Positions 17,146 to 24,480 of a DNA stretch of 64,000 bases are shown piece after piece. The notes below the pieces were generated by a model, which saw only the letters and a program-made list of their open reading frames with translations, was not told the origin of the DNA and did not search any database. Positions within the stretch are counted from its first letter, which is position 1. Each line of letters starts with the position of its first letter. Origin of the DNA: Hymenobacter aranciens (GTDB lineage: Bacteria > Bacteroidota > Bacteroidia > Cytophagales > Hymenobacteraceae); the NCBI RefSeq assembly GCF_030580865.1, contig NZ_JAUQSY010000002.1:496001-560000 (forward strand). Reading direction: 5' to 3'. Made by a program: the position numbers and the translations under genes.

Positions 17146-20100
17146 ATGAACCCGGCCCCATACAACGTTCAGCACACCATCCTCTGGCAACGCCTCAATA
17201 CCGGCTTCCCCGCAACTGGAGTAAACGATGCCAGCATCCTGGCCAGCAATGTAGCCACCCTCTGCGCCGAAGTCAGCAACCGCATGCGCAGCTTCCCCTC
17301 GCTGCACCCGCAATACACGCTCCACGATGAAGTCCACCTATTGCGCGTAACCGAGCTAATGGCCCTGGTTATGCCCGCCGAAGTCTTGCAGGCCCTCAAT
17401 CCCGTCGAAATCACCCTGCTCATCCTGGCCGCCCACTTCCACGACCAAGGCATGGTGCCCGATGCCACCGAGTTTGCCCGCTGGCGCGAAGACAGCCCCA
17501 ACCCCGACCCCGCCTTCGTTCTGCACCGCCAAAACTGGGCCCTCGACCATCCCAACCTCGAAGCCGTCCGCCGCCAGCTCAACGACCCCACTATTGACGA
17601 AAGAGAAAAAGAAACCTGCCGACGCGTTGAAGCCGATTTGCTCAGCGCCATGCTTTCCGATTATCTCCGCATCACCCACGGCCAACGCTCGGCGCAGTTG
17701 CTCCGCACCAATTACGGCTCCGACCCACGCCTGCTAGTCCAAGGCGCCAGCCTCACCGATGCCCTGGCCCGGCTCTGCGAATCCCACGTCGGCCCCGTCC
17801 CCGCCCTCACCGAAGCCAACGGCTTCCGGGTCGATGAGCGCATCGGCGTCTACTCCGTCAATCTGGTCTACCTGGCCCTGATACTGCGCCTCGCCGACAT
17901 CCTCGACTTCGACCGCGAGCGTACCCCCGATTCCCTCTACCGCAGCATCGACCTCCGCTCCCCCATCAGCCTCACCGAATGGGCCAAGCACCGCGCCGTC
18001 GTCGGCTGGACCATCAGCCCCGATGCCGTCCAATTTACTATGGAATGCGAGCACCCCGCCTACGAGCGCGCCGCCAACCGCTTCATGGACTACATCGATG
18101 AGGAGCTCCAAAACGCCACTCAACGCGTCCGCGAGTTTCCCCAGCGGGCCGCCCACTACCGGCTCGACCTGCCCATCAAAACCGACCGCTCCCGCATCAA
18201 GCCCAAGGACAACGCCTACATCTACCACGATTTAGAGTTTTCCCTCTCCCGCGATGAAGTAGTCAAGCTGCTCATGACCGACAAGCTGTATGGCTCGCCC
18301 TCGCTCTGCGTGCGCGAGCTACTGCAGAACTCGCTCGATGCCCTCCGCCACCGCAAAGCCCTTTTCCAGCGCGACGGCCTCGACTGGCAATTAGGCGAAG
18401 TGCAGATGCTTCACGAAGTAGATGCCCACGGCCACGAAGTCCTGCACTGCATCGACAACGGCGTCGGTATGAACCGCGACATCATCCTCAACTTTCTAAC
18501 CAAAGCGGGCCGCAGCTACTACCGCTCCCCTCTCTTCGAGCAGGAGCGCATCGGCCTCCGCGCCGCTGGTGTTGATTTTGACCCCTGCGCCCAATTCGGC
18601 ATTGGTTTCATGTCCTGCTTCATGCTGGGCGACCACATCGTTATCCAAACCCGCCGCGACAAGGGACTAGGCCAAGGCCACGACGAACCTTTGATTGTCG
18701 AAATTAATGGCCTCGGTGGAATTGTCGTTCTGCGTTCGGGTGATGCAAATCAACCGATAGGTACAACAATTACTATTACTGGCAGGAAGAAGCCACGTTT
18801 TATGGACACTCAAGAGGACATAGTACGATTGATTCCTATTTTGAAGAACTATGCACTAGCAACTGAGTTTGCAATAAAAGCTAACTGTACTGTTGAAAAC
18901 ATTGCAGCAACAGTTTCTATCCCTTCCGTTCCTGCAATTTCTCATACACTTCCTGAAATACTAGGGCTCAAAATGTTTAAAACCTTAGAGCAGGATTTTA
19001 GCGAACTTAATTCAATGCTGAGCGGAGTTTTACGTGCTAGCTTCTTAGTTGATGATAAAGGAGAGTACGTTTTAGCAAACGAAGAGGCATGCTGGGAAAA
19101 AGCAGACAAAGAATATTATGACCAGCCTACATTTCAGCTTCAAGAAGAAGACAAGGAGAAAGAAAGCTTGCAAAGAAATTACAATACAGTGTCTTCAAGC
19201 CACGATAATTCTCCCATTGCTTTAGATGGCATATTAGTCACAGGACGTGGAGGGCGCGAGGATTTGTTACCTCGTGGCATGCCTAGCAATCGATTTAATG
19301 CAGGCACACATTATGTCGGCTCCTTTAACACTGTCTTTCTTCTTGACATAAGAGGGAACGTCAAGCCTCCGCTAACGCCTGCTCGCCAAGCTCCTGTGAG
19401 CTACGGTTTTTCAACACGTAACGGTCGTTGGGGTGCAATAGCGAACTATGTTAATATGGCTGAGGGACGGATTTGGGAGATAGTAGCTCAAGATATACAA
19501 GCCCGTTTTAAACCTGAGTTATTCTGGCAACTAGGGCTTATCTACACTCGGTTCTATTCTCCTTTTCAATGGATGCGCCTAGGTAAATGTTGGGAGCATC
19601 TTTCTTTTCCTGTTTTGGGTCCTGATAAAACGCCTGAATGGCGACCAGTTGCGGACTTAGGCCTACTGGAAATAGTAGAACTTACCCAAGAACAGGAAGA
19701 TGATATGCAACAGGACTTCATCTTGTGTACTACTGATGCAAAGTACATCGGCACCTACGCTGGCATTACAGATTGGGGTATGTGGGACGCACAAGAGGAA
19801 CGTGATGGAATAGCCCAACCAAGTCCATTTCATATTAATACCAGACTCAATTTTTTCGTTATTCTATTAGCGACTTTAGACACACTTAACAATAAGGTGG
19901 TTTTACGTCTCCTATCACCTACATCGCCAAATACCACACCTGCCGAAAACATATTGATGGTAGACTATCATGAAAATCTTGCAGCTATCAATTACTCAGA
20001 AAGCTTACAATCTTTCCTTTCAGTTCATGCTATTTGTCGGACATCCAACAGAAACCATCCTATTCTAAATTTAGCCATCCAATCTTCTCGTAAAGACAGA

Positions 20101-20373
20101 GAGAGCTTAAATGATTTTGAAAGATTTACCCTACGTCTCATCTCATGTTTGAGTAACTCAAATAACTCAGACGAGTTGAAATCGCCAGCCGATACAATGA
20201 GTCGCCAATACCGCGAACTCGGCGCTCGTTTCCTGGATTTAGACTGGTCCCGCATCCAACCCCAATACCACCCACCCTACAAAATCCGCCTCCTCGACGG
20301 CACCAGCGTCGATATAACCCGGGAAGTATTCGAAAGCTGGGCCAATGCCAAGCCACTCCCAGAAGAAGAATAA
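17146..20373 (+). CDS. HD domain plus Hsp90/GHKL-type ATPase protein
   Basis: A 1075-residue protein of the kind placed among predicted conflict/defence ATPases. Residues 55-260 look like an HD hydrolase: His64, His99-Asp100 in LAAHFHDQGM, His178 in RITHGQ, His214, and Asp251 or Asp254 in RLADILDFDRE. Residues 370-550 form a GHKL ATPase: E391-N395-D398 in RELLQNSLDALRH, DNGVGM at 437-442, QFGIGF around 485 and GTTITITG around 539. The remaining 500 residues match nothing I know. The gene changes composition sharply: about 63% GC by sample count before 18.69 kb, about 40% from 18.75 to 20.2 kb, then GC-rich again for the last 55 codons. The ATG at 17146 is chosen over one 12 codons upstream. 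A terminator follows. Confidence 0.82.
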   Translation: MNPAPYNVQHTILWQRLNTGFPATGVNDASILASNVATLCAEVSNRMRSFPSLHPQYTLHDEVHLLRVTELMALVMPAEVLQALNPVEITLLILAAHFHDQGMVPDATEFARWREDSPNPDPAFVLHRQNWALDHPNLEAVRRQLNDPTIDEREKETCRRVEADLLSAMLSDYLRITHGQRSAQLLRTNYGSDPRLLVQGASLTDALARLCESHVGPVPALTEANGFRVDERIGVYSVNLVYLALILRLADILDFDRERTPDSLYRSIDLRSPISLTEWAKHRAVVGWTISPDAVQFTMECEHPAYERAANRFMDYIDEELQNATQRVREFPQRAAHYRLDLPIKTDRSRIKPKDNAYIYHDLEFSLSRDEVVKLLMTDKLYGSPSLCVRELLQNSLDALRHRKALFQRDGLDWQLGEVQMLHEVDAHGHEVLHCIDNGVGMNRDIILNFLTKAGRSYYRSPLFEQERIGLRAAGVDFDPCAQFGIGFMSCFMLGDHIVIQTRRDKGLGQGHDEPLIVEINGLGGIVVLRSGDANQPIGTTITITGRKKPRFMDTQEDIVRLIPILKNYALATEFAIKANCTVENIAATVSIPSVPAISHTLPEILGLKMFKTLEQDFSELNSMLSGVLRASFLVDDKGEYVLANEEACWEKADKEYYDQPTFQLQEEDKEKESLQRNYNTVSSSHDNSPIALDGILVTGRGGREDLLPRGMPSNRFNAGTHYVGSFNTVFLLDIRGNVKPPLTPARQAPVSYGFSTRNGRWGAIANYVNMAEGRIWEIVAQDIQARFKPELFWQLGLIYTRFYSPFQWMRLGKCWEHLSFPVLGPDKTPEWRPVADLGLLEIVELTQEQEDDMQQDFILCTTDAKYIGTYAGITDWGMWDAQEERDGIAQPSPFHINTRLNFFVILLATLDTLNNKVVLRLLSPTSPNTTPAENILMVDYHENLAAINYSESLQSFLSVHAICRTSNRNHPILNLAIQSSRKDRESLNDFERFTLRLISCLSNSNNSDELKSPADTMSRQYRELGARFLDLDWSRIQPQYHPPYKIRLLDGTSVDITREVFESWANAKPLPEEE

Positions 20374-20377
20374 ACTC

Positions 20378-20407
20378 AAAGCCCCGCCCACTAGCGGGGC
20401 TTTTTTT
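20378..20407 (+). terminator. Terminator of the HD-ATPase gene
   Basis: aaagccccgc (20378-20387) pairs with gcggggcttt (20394-20403), and the T run extends to 20407. It starts 5 bases after the stop codon. Confidence 0.85.
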
Positions 20408-20482
20408 ACCCCCTCGCATAATAATTTCAAAACTTCTTCGTAAATATGCCGCCAAATCTCATCATTCAAACTCCTTACTACC

Positions 20483-21046
20483 ATGGCTAAAGCCACCAAC
20501 GCCCTCACCCAGGGCATCTCCGGCAAAGTGTCCGGCCTCGTGTTCCGCCAGAACGCCAACGGCAGCGTCACCGTCGGCGATGCGCCCCGCCCCTCCACCA
20601 AGGCCCCCTCGGCCGGTACCCTGGCCACCCGCCAGCGCTTCCAGCAAGCCGCCTTCTACGGGCGCGCCACCCAGCAAGACCCCGCCCAGAAAGCCGCCTA
20701 CGCCACCGGCACCGATACCACCATCCAGTCCGGCTACGCCGTCGCCGTAGCCGATTTCCTCAACGCCCCCAATATCACCAGCGTCGACTTCACCGCCTAC
20801 AGCGGCCAAATCGGCGACCGCATCACCATCCAGGCCACCGACGATTTCGCCATCTCTCACATCCACGTCCTCATCCAGAACCCCGACGGCTCCATCGTCG
20901 AACAAGGCGACGCCCTCGCCGACCCCGACGGCTACACCTTCCGCTACACCGCCACCGCCAAAAACGTCAGCCTCACCGGCGACAAAATCACCGTCACCGC
21001 CCACGACAACCCCGGCAACGTCACCACCGAGCAGCGCACCCTATAG
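20483..21046 (+). CDS. Uncharacterised 187-residue protein with Ig-like C-terminal half
   Basis: No signal peptide or membrane segment is visible. The N-terminus MAKATNALTQGISGKVSGLV is Gly/Ser rich and recalls small Bacteroidota proteins whose first 40 residues look like an assembly or virion-protein arm; I cannot name the family. Residues 35-95 are polar and helical. Residues 97-187 (ITSVDFTAYSGQIGDRITIQ... GDKITVTAHDNPGNVTTEQRTL) alternate like a beta-sandwich of Ig or Fn3 type. Codons end almost always in C, as in the GC-rich part of the preceding gene and unlike most other genes here. It has its own terminator. A structural role or cargo of a transferred locus is possible, but the function is unknown. 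Confidence 0.75.
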   Translation: MAKATNALTQGISGKVSGLVFRQNANGSVTVGDAPRPSTKAPSAGTLATRQRFQQAAFYGRATQQDPAQKAAYATGTDTTIQSGYAVAVADFLNAPNITSVDFTAYSGQIGDRITIQATDDFAISHIHVLIQNPDGSIVEQGDALADPDGYTFRYTATAKNVSLTGDKITVTAHDNPGNVTTEQRTL

Positions 21047-21169
21047 CCTACTGCCCCGGTTTTATCCAATTTCGCCAAAGCCCTTCCCCGCACCGACATT
21101 GGACCTACATGGGAGCTCCCCGCCACCTTCCCAATCTGGAGCCCCGGAGAAATACAATTCCCCTCAACA

Positions 21170-21199
21170 AGCCCTCTCTCACCGGAGAGGGCTTTTTTT
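21170..21199 (+). terminator. Terminator after the 187-residue protein gene
   Basis: gccctctc (21171-21178) pairs with gagagggc (21185-21192), and seven T follow. It lies 124 bases past the stop. Confidence 0.75.
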
Positions 21200-21210
21200 G
21201 TGCTTGCGAG

Positions 21211-21311
21211 GGCATCTCCCCCCCAGCCCCCTCTCCCGCGGAGCGGGGGAGCCTGACGCCAGCGCAAAACCGGTGCCCCCTCTTTTTTGGAGAGGGGGTC
21301 AGGGGGTGAGG
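21211..21311. repeat. Imperfect inverted repeat of CCCCCTCTCC type
   Basis: The left part carries cccccagccccctctccc and the right part ggagagggggtcaggggg, a near palindrome about 100 bases across with an inner gcggagcgg turn. Similar C-block/G-block intergenic repeats are common in many genomes. It sits against the 3' end of the kinase gene and holds no ORF. Confidence 0.55.
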
Positions 21312-21312
21312 T

Positions 21313-22419
21313 TTACCCCGGCAGATACACCGCAAACGTCGAGCCCTCGCCCACGGTGCTGCGCACCGTGATGCGCCCGCCAGCGTTTTCCACCAGGCGC
21401 TTCACCATATAGAGGCCCACGCCGGAGCCGGGCACGTGGCTGTGCAGGCGCTGAAACATGGCGAAGAGCTGGTTTTCGCGGCTCAGGTCGAGGCCCAGGC
21501 CGTTGTCCTGCACTTCGAGCACCACGTAGGCGCCCTCGGGGAGGGCGCGCAGCTGCACCACGGGTGAGCGGTCGGGGTGGCGGTATTTGAGGGCGTTGCT
21601 GAGCAGGTTGAAGACTACCGAGCGCAGGTTTTTCTCGGAGAACGTGACGGTGGGCACGGCCTGCACGTCCACCAGGAGGCGGCCGCCGGTGTCGCGCAGC
21701 AGCGGGGCCAGGTCGAGGCGCACGTCTTCCACGACGGCCGCCAGCGGCACGGGGTAGCTGGGCTCGTCGAAGGCCTTGTGCAGCTTGCTCACGTCGGTGA
21801 GGTGCTCGATGGTGCGGGCGAAGCGCTCCACCGAGTCCTGCATGAGGCTCAGGATGAAGGGCACTTCGCTGGCGGGGTCGAGGATGGGCAGCTCGGTGAG
21901 CAGGGTTTGCACCAGGCCCTCGATGTTGGTGATGGGAGCCTTGAGGTCGTGGCTGGCGGTGTAGATGAACGTGTCGAGGTCCACATTCACGCGAGTGAGC
22001 TGCTGGTTGGTGGCCGAAAGCTGCTCGGCCAGGGCCTGGGCCTGCCGGGCGCTGGCGGCCACCGCCTCGCGGGTGCGCACCTGCTCGGTAATGTCGTGGG
22101 CAAACACGCGCACGCCGTCGATGACGCCGTGCGCATCGCGGCGGGCCTGGTAAGTGAAGGTCCAGTAGATTTCCTCCAGCGGCTGGCCCTCGTGGCGGGC
22201 CATCATGAGCGTCATTTCCTGCATCACTACCGGCTCGCCGGTTTCGTACACCCGGCGGAAAAACCCCGGGATGGGCGTGTCGGCCAGCTCCGGCAGGGCC
22301 TCCAGTAAGGGCTTATTGAGCAGCTCGCGGCCCGGGAAAATGCGCTGGTAGGCCGGGTTCACCAGCTGAAACACCAGCTCGGGGCCGTCGAGAATGACGA
22401 TAGGCGCGGGGGCCTGCAT
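21313..22419 (-). CDS. Sensor histidine kinase, 3' half of an interrupted gene
   Basis: A 368-residue segment with a PAS domain (LFMQAPAPIVILDGPELVF start, about 1-115), a coiled-coil linker, HisKA (His in TASHDLKAPITNIEG) and HATPase_c (NLLSNALKYRHP, QDNGLGLDL, GSGVGLYMVKRL). All catalytic boxes are intact. The reading frame continues upstream without a break to the TAG at 22453-22455 that ends the preceding PAS ORF, so the first residues before this Met (ERERLELEQLF) are those of a longer parent. I list it from the first ATG. It could be made by re-initiation as a separate cytoplasmic kinase, or be dead. No transmembrane segment is present. Confidence 0.75.
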   Translation of the reverse strand: MQAPAPIVILDGPELVFQLVNPAYQRIFPGRELLNKPLLEALPELADTPIPGFFRRVYETGEPVVMQEMTLMMARHEGQPLEEIYWTFTYQARRDAHGVIDGVRVFAHDITEQVRTREAVAASARQAQALAEQLSATNQQLTRVNVDLDTFIYTASHDLKAPITNIEGLVQTLLTELPILDPASEVPFILSLMQDSVERFARTIEHLTDVSKLHKAFDEPSYPVPLAAVVEDVRLDLAPLLRDTGGRLLVDVQAVPTVTFSEKNLRSVVFNLLSNALKYRHPDRSPVVQLRALPEGAYVVLEVQDNGLGLDLSRENQLFAMFQRLHSHVPGSGVGLYMVKRLVENAGGRITVRSTVGEGSTFAVYLPG

Positions 22420-22452
22420 AAACAGCTGCTCCAGCTCCAGCCGCTCGCGCTC

Positions 22453-23769
22453 CTAGCGCTGGCGGGCCAGCACCGGCGCGGTCACGTCGAAGGCGAAGAT
22501 GGAAACGCCCGCGATTTCGCCCGCCTCCCGGTAGGCTTGGTAAGTGAAGTTGAAGTAGTACGTGCGCGGCGGCTCGCCCTCGACGGGCGCCCAGCTAAAG
22601 GCCTGCTCGGCACCGTAGTACGTGTCGCCGGTCTGGTACACTTGGTCGAGCAGCGCCACGAAGCCCTGGGCGGCCAGCTCGGGTACGGCGTCGGCCGCAT
22701 CGAGGCCCCGCAGCCGGCGGCCGGGAAACAGCGCCTGGTAGGCCGGGTTGACGTACTCGTAGCGGTGCCCCGGCTCCCGCAGCAGGGCAATGAGGGCGGG
22801 GGTTTGCTCGAATATCTGGTAGAAGGCTTCGCGCTCGTGTGCCTGGCGCTGGGCCGTGGCCACCAGCTCGGCGCTGCGCTCGGCCACACGGGCCTCCAGG
22901 TCCTGGTTGAGCTGCTCCACCTGCTGGCGGGCGCGCACCAGGTCGGTCACGTCGTAGGAGAAGTTCAGCACCCCGTTTATCTGCCCTTCCGCGTCGCGCA
23001 AGGCCAGGAAAAAGAAGTTGTAATACACCTGCTCCAGCCGACCGGTGCGGGTGAAGTCGGCCCGCACCGGCAGGGCATTGGCCACGAAGGGCTCGCCGGT
23101 TTCATATACGCGGTCGAGCACGTCGAGAATGCCCTGGTCGACCAGCTCGGGCCAGGCCTCCCGGATGGGCTGCCCCACCAGATTGCGCCCCGGGGCCAGG
23201 CGCTGGTAGTGCGGGTTGACGAGCGTAAACCGCTGCTCGGGCCCCTCGTGCAGCGCTACGTGGGCGGGCAGCTGCATCAGCACCTCGTAGAAGCGCTGGC
23301 GCTGGCCTTCGGCATCGGCGCGGGCGGCTTTTTCGGCGGCCTGGCTGGCGCGCAAAGCCAGCTCCACGGGCGAGCGGGGCTGGTCGGCGGTGTCGGTGAA
23401 GCTCACCAGCAGGGCATCGCCCACCCGGCGGGCAGCCAGGCAGTAGTAGTTGTCGTAGCCGTCGGCCTGGTAGTTGATGTTGTAAGCGCGGGGCTCGCCC
23501 GTCACGTAGGCATCGACGTGAAAGTCGAAGGTGCCGTGCTCGCGGCTGTGCGGCCACTGCCCGTGGTGGGTGAGCGTGGGCCGCTCCGGCATCCGCATCA
23601 TGCGCTGGGCCGCCGGGTTGAGGTACTCAAATTTGAAGTCGATTATCTCCTCCCCCGCCGCGTCACACATCGGCGTGTAAAGAATCACGCCGGTGAGCGA
23701 CACGGCCAGCAGCTCCCGAAACAGGTCGTCGATGGGAGCAAAAGCGGTGAAATCAACGGTAGCAGACAT
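22453..23769 (-). CDS. Multi-PAS protein, 5' half of an interrupted kinase gene
   Basis: A 438-residue soluble protein with three PAS-like domains: about 10-150 (LLAVSLTGVILYTP), 185-310 (LPAHVALHEGPEQRFTLVNP) and 325-435 (EQTPALIALLREPGHRYEYV), joined by coiled-coil linkers rich in Arg, Glu and Gln. It ends ARQR then TAG. The same frame goes on with ERERLELEQLFMQ into the kinase half, giving an 818-residue parent of four PAS domains plus HisKA and HATPase. The amber codon is one transition away from CAG (Gln), which fits the Gln/Arg/Glu-rich linker. As it stands the product can sense but not signal. The start at MSATVDFTAF is the best ATG; a basic 30-residue extension upstream is unlikely. 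Confidence 0.75.
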   Translation of the reverse strand: MSATVDFTAFAPIDDLFRELLAVSLTGVILYTPMCDAAGEEIIDFKFEYLNPAAQRMMRMPERPTLTHHGQWPHSREHGTFDFHVDAYVTGEPRAYNINYQADGYDNYYCLAARRVGDALLVSFTDTADQPRSPVELALRASQAAEKAARADAEGQRQRFYEVLMQLPAHVALHEGPEQRFTLVNPHYQRLAPGRNLVGQPIREAWPELVDQGILDVLDRVYETGEPFVANALPVRADFTRTGRLEQVYYNFFFLALRDAEGQINGVLNFSYDVTDLVRARQQVEQLNQDLEARVAERSAELVATAQRQAHEREAFYQIFEQTPALIALLREPGHRYEYVNPAYQALFPGRRLRGLDAADAVPELAAQGFVALLDQVYQTGDTYYGAEQAFSWAPVEGEPPRTYYFNFTYQAYREAGEIAGVSIFAFDVTAPVLARQR

Positions 23770-23883
23770 GGCAGCAGGATTCGGGAAGGAAGGGCTCGGT
23801 AAAGCTACGGAATCCGATGGGGAGGGGCGACGGTGACGCTGCCTCGTAGCGTGGGCCAAAGGCCGGTGTCAGCCAACGTTACG

Positions 23884-23915
23884 AAAAAGCCCCGCCGAAT
23901 CAGGCGAGGCTTTTT
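23884..23915. terminator. Terminator of the STAS-like gene
   Basis: aaaaagcc-c-cgcc (23884-23896) pairs with ggcg-a-ggcttttt (23103+800 to 23915). On the minus strand a T run follows. The A/T runs on both sides make it potentially bidirectional. Confidence 0.7.
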
Positions 23916-23935
23916 GATTATATTCTGCCAGCAAC

Positions 23936-24355
23936 TCAGTGCTGCTTCTGCAGCCAGGCCGAAGCTTCAGGCTCGTTATCAAACAAGTGGTAGGTGAGGG
24001 CGGAGGCCTGCGCATCCTGCATCAGCTGGCTGACGCTCAGGCGGGCAAACACGTCTTCGGCCAGCAGAATGGCCGAGTAGATGCCCTGCGGGCGCTGGTT
24101 GGCGGGGTCGAGCCAGTACTCCAGTATCCACTTGCTTTCTTCCTCCGTGAGGGGCGTCATGTGGCGCTGGTCGGCCAGGATGCGGGACCAGTTGCGGCGG
24201 TTCAGCAGTTGGGCCGTGTGGGTGAGCAGAGCCTGCAATTCGGTGAGCACCCGCTTGCCGGGCGCGTACACAAACACGGCGTAGCCATTAGGGTGCTCGA
24301 GCACGCGCCCGGCGGGGTTTTCAAAGTAAATGGGAAGCCCGGTAGCGAACGGCAT
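23936..24355 (-). CDS. Small STAS/SpoIIAA-like protein of unknown role
   Basis: A 139-residue soluble protein. The central part (GYAVFVYAPGKRVLTELQALLTH, LLNRRNWSRILADQRHMTPL, ILLAEDVFARLSVSQLM) alternates strands and helices like the STAS/SEC14 or SpoIIAA-like proteins found near PAS kinases in this phylum. I assign this by pattern only. It precedes the split PAS-kinase gene on the same strand, but a terminator lies between them, so it is probably a separate unit. No catalytic motif is seen. Confidence 0.6.
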   Translation of the reverse strand: MPFATGLPIYFENPAGRVLEHPNGYAVFVYAPGKRVLTELQALLTHTAQLLNRRNWSRILADQRHMTPLTEEESKWILEYWLDPANQRPQGIYSAILLAEDVFARLSVSQLMQDAQASALTYHLFDNEPEASAWLQKQH

Positions 24356-24480
24356 TGGATAAAGACAGGAAGAAATAGTGTTCGCACCTACGCCAACGAG
24401 CCGGCCGGGGTTGTGGCAACCCGCCTACATTCCGGCAACTACCTGACCCGCCGACGTAGTTTCGAGTGTCCCCCTCGCCC

